Assembly: GCA_947460165.1 (NCBI GenBank)
Contig: CANHKH010000186.1
Location: 1-6,704 of the forward strand
Length of the DNA: 6,704 nt
Direction of reading: 5' to 3'
Origin: Comamonadaceae bacterium
Lineage (GTDB): Bacteria; Pseudomonadota; Gammaproteobacteria; Burkholderiales; Burkholderiaceae_C
Below, in pieces: positions 4,399 through 6,704 of this stretch. The notes under the pieces are model-generated. The model was not told where the DNA came from and made no database searches. It worked only from the letters and a program-made list of their open reading frames with translations. How positions within the stretch are numbered: position 1 is the stretch's first letter; each line of letters opens with the position of its first letter. The position numbers and the translations under genes are program-made.

Positions 4399-6704
4399 AT
4401 GTCTGCATTGTTCGAGACGACCGCCCTGGTCGTGCCCTTTGAAAAACTAAGGATGAGCGACGTCGAGTCCGTGGGTGGCAAAAACGCCAGCCTGGGCGAG
4501 ATGATTTCGCAGCTCCCCACCGGCCCTCAAGGGGTGCGTGTGCCCACCGGTTTTGCCACCACCGCCCACGCTTTTCGCCAGTTTTTGGCCCACGGCGGCC
4601 TGGACACAAAAATCAACCAGCTGCTCGACCAGCTGGACACCGAAGACGTCAATGCATTGGCGGCCGCGGGCGCCCAAATTCGCGGCTGGGTGGAAGCCCA
4701 GCCTTTTCCGGCCGATTTGCAGCAGGCCATTGGCCAGGCCTTTGCCACCCTGAGCGCGGGCAACACCCAGGCCAGTTTTGCGGTGCGTTCGTCCGCCACG
4801 GCCGAAGACCTGCCCGATGCCTCTTTTGCGGGCCAGCAAGAAACCTTTTTGAACGTGGTCGGCATTGACGAGGTGCTGCACAAGATGAAAGAGGTGTTCG
4901 CCTCGCTCTACAACGACCGTGCCATCAGCTACCGTGTGCACAAGGGCTTTGCCCATGCCGACGTGGCCTTGTCGGCGGGGGTGCAGCGCATGGTGCGCTC
5001 TGACCTGGGCGCCGCTGGCGTGATGTTCACCATGGACACCGAAAGCGGCTTTGAAGACGTGGTCTTCATCACCTCCAGCTACGGCCTGGGCGAAACCGTG
5101 GTGCAAGGCGCGGTCAACCCTGACGAGTTTTACGTGCACAAACCCATGCTGGAAGCCGGCCACCGCGCGGTGATACGCCGCAACCTGGGCTCCAAGCTGA
5201 TTCAAATGGAGTTCAGCACCCCTGAAGAGAAAAAAGCCAGTGGCAAGCTGGTGAAAACCACAGACGTGCCGGTGGAGCTGCGCAACCGCTACTCCCTCAC
5301 CGACGCCGACGTGGAGCAGCTGGCGCGTTACGCGCTCATCATTGAAAAGCACTATGGCCGGCCCATGGACATTGAGTGGGGCAAAGACGGCGGCGACGGC
5401 GAGCTCTACATCTTGCAAGCCAGGCCAGAGACCGTGAAAAGCCAGGCCAAAGGCCAGGCCGAGCAGCGCTTCAAGCTCAAGGGCACGGGCACGGTGCTGG
5501 CCGCCGGCCGCGCCATTGGCCAGAAAATTGGCACAGGCCCGGTTCGATTGGTGCACCACATCAGCGAGATGGACCAGGTGCAGCCCGGCGACGTGCTGGT
5601 GACCGACATGACCGACCCCAACTGGGAGCCGGTGATGAAGCGGGCCAGCGCCATTGTCACCAACCGGGGCGGGCGCACTTGCCACGCCGCCATCATTGCG
5701 CGTGAGCTGGGTATTCCGGCCGTGGTCGGCTGCGGCGACGCCACCGACAGCTTGAAGACCGGCATGTTGGTCACCGTCAGCTGCGCCGAAGGCGACACCG
5801 GCCAAATTTACGACGGCTTGCTGGAAACCGAAGTGACAGAGGTGCAGCGCGGCGAGATGCCTGCCATTGACCTCAAGATCATGATGAACGTGGGCAACCC
5901 CCAGCTGGCTTTTGATTTTTGCCAAATGCCCAACCACGGCGTGGGCCTGGCGCGGCTGGAATTCATCATCAACAACAACATCGGCGTGCACCCCAAGGCC
6001 ATCTTGGACTACCCGGCGGTGGACGCAGACTTGAAAAAAGCCGTGGAAAGCGTGGCCCGGGGCCACGCCTCGCCGCGCGCTTTTTATGTGGACAAAGTGG
6101 CCGAGGGCATCGCCACCATTGCGGCGGCTTTTTGGCCCAAGCCGGTGATCGTGCGCCTGTCGGACTTCAAGTCCAACGAGTACCGCAAGCTCATAGGCGG
6201 CTCGCGCTACGAGCCCGAGGAAGAAAACCCCATGCTGGGTTTCAGGGGTGCGGCGCGCTACCTGAGCCCGGATTTTGCCGAGGCTTTTGCCATGGAGTGC
6301 CAGGCGCTCAAGCGTGTGCGCGAGGACATGGGCCTGGTCAACGTGGAGGTGATGGTGCCTTTTGTGCGCACCTTGGGTCAGGCCAAGGCCGTGACCGAAC
6401 TGCTGGCCGCCAAGGGCCTCAAGCGCGGCGAGCGGGGACTGCGCCTCATCATGATGTGCGAGGTGCCCAGCAATGCCGTGCTGGCCGACCAGTTCTTGGA
6501 ATACTTTGACGGCTTTTCCATAGGCTCGAACGACCTCACTCAGCTCACCCTGGGCCTGGACCGCGATTCGGGCCTGGACATTTTGGCCAAAGACTTTGAC
6601 GAGCGCGACCCCGCCGTCAAGGCCCTGCTGTCGCAAGCCATCCAGGCCTGCAAGCGCCAGGGCAAGTACGTGGGCATTTGCGGCCAAGGCCCCAGCGACC
6701 ACCC
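4399..6704 (+). CDS. ppsA: Phosphoenolpyruvate synthase PpsA (3' end cut by window edge)
   Basis: PpsA converts pyruvate, ATP and water to PEP, AMP and phosphate, the entry step of gluconeogenesis from pyruvate or lactate. 768 codons are present; E. coli PpsA has 792 residues, so about 25-30 are missing. Domain order is an N-terminal ATP-grasp part (about 20-345) with VGGKNASLGEM (25-35), FAVRSSATAEDLPDASFAGQ (127-146) and QARPET (340-345); a swivelling phosphohistidine domain (about 380-470) with NRGGRTCHAA, whose catalytic His is H429; and a C-terminal pyruvate/PEP barrel (about 480 onward) with DGFSIGSNDLTQLTLGLDRD from 704 and GICGQGPSD, whose catalytic Cys is C761. Thr427, two residues before His429, fits the known PpsR target position. 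The ATG at 4399 has GGAG seven bases upstream; an internal ATG at 4453 would cut family sequence. The frame looks intact. Confidence 0.97.
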   Translation, partial: MSALFETTALVVPFEKLRMSDVESVGGKNASLGEMISQLPTGPQGVRVPTGFATTAHAFRQFLAHGGLDTKINQLLDQLDTEDVNALAAAGAQIRGWVEAQPFPADLQQAIGQAFATLSAGNTQASFAVRSSATAEDLPDASFAGQQETFLNVVGIDEVLHKMKEVFASLYNDRAISYRVHKGFAHADVALSAGVQRMVRSDLGAAGVMFTMDTESGFEDVVFITSSYGLGETVVQGAVNPDEFYVHKPMLEAGHRAVIRRNLGSKLIQMEFSTPEEKKASGKLVKTTDVPVELRNRYSLTDADVEQLARYALIIEKHYGRPMDIEWGKDGGDGELYILQARPETVKSQAKGQAEQRFKLKGTGTVLAAGRAIGQKIGTGPVRLVHHISEMDQVQPGDVLVTDMTDPNWEPVMKRASAIVTNRGGRTCHAAIIARELGIPAVVGCGDATDSLKTGMLVTVSCAEGDTGQIYDGLLETEVTEVQRGEMPAIDLKIMMNVGNPQLAFDFCQMPNHGVGLARLEFIINNNIGVHPKAILDYPAVDADLKKAVESVARGHASPRAFYVDKVAEGIATIAAAFWPKPVIVRLSDFKSNEYRKLIGGSRYEPEEENPMLGFRGAARYLSPDFAEAFAMECQALKRVREDMGLVNVEVMVPFVRTLGQAKAVTELLAAKGLKRGERGLRLIMMCEVPSNAVLADQFLEYFDGFSIGSNDLTQLTLGLDRDSGLDILAKDFDERDPAVKALLSQAIQACKRQGKYVGICGQGPSDH

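Noticed and set aside
4250..4450. Short plus-strand ORF in the ppsR-ppsA spacer as a possible leader peptide
   Set aside because: It has no clear ribosome binding site or recognisable leader features, and it runs out of frame into ppsA.
4447..6702. Long minus-strand ORF opposite ppsA as a gene
   Set aside because: Its translation is a His/Ala/Val/Gly-rich mirror of PpsA codons with no recognisable domain, while the plus strand carries all PpsA catalytic motifs.

Overview
This window looks like ordinary chromosomal DNA of a GC-rich betaproteobacterium, most likely Burkholderiales and possibly Comamonadaceae. That rests on the product sequences, strong G/C preference at third codon positions, and the ppsA/ppsR head-to-head pair. 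The taxon is inferred from sequence character, not from a database match. I see no mobile element, CRISPR array, tRNA or rRNA, and no integration scar. Nothing here amounts to a previously undescribed system.

Layout, left to right. (1) A YccA-type Bax inhibitor-1 family membrane protein runs leftward from 665 and leaves the window a few residues before its end. (2) A 242-bp divergent spacer separates it from a small rightward GlcG/HbpS-like gene (908-1315). (3) A 92-bp convergent spacer holds an imperfect inverted repeat resembling a REP-type element. (4) Four leftward genes follow in transcription order ppsR, tonB, exbB, exbD (4244 down to 1408). Their spacings are 46, 36 and 4 bp, as expected for an operon. 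(5) A 154-bp divergent spacer (4245-4398) separates ppsR from ppsA. (6) ppsA, phosphoenolpyruvate synthase, runs rightward from 4399 and leaves the right edge just after its catalytic cysteine.

Two functional themes meet at the 4245-4398 spacer. PpsA makes PEP from pyruvate, ATP and water for gluconeogenesis, and PpsR is the dedicated kinase/phosphorylase that switches PpsA off and on. Downstream of ppsR, TonB-ExbB-ExbD form the inner-membrane motor that powers outer-membrane uptake of iron chelates and other substrates. The most interesting signal is a Fur-box-like 19-mer at 4280-4298. It matches the classical Fur consensus at 13 of 19 positions and overlaps the best -10-like hexamer upstream of ppsR. 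If real, it would place the PpsA regulator and the TonB system under iron control and could also touch the ppsA promoter. The other points worth checking are the REP-like element, a possible heat-shock-type promoter before the yccA-like gene, and uncertain start codons for exbD and the GlcG-like gene.
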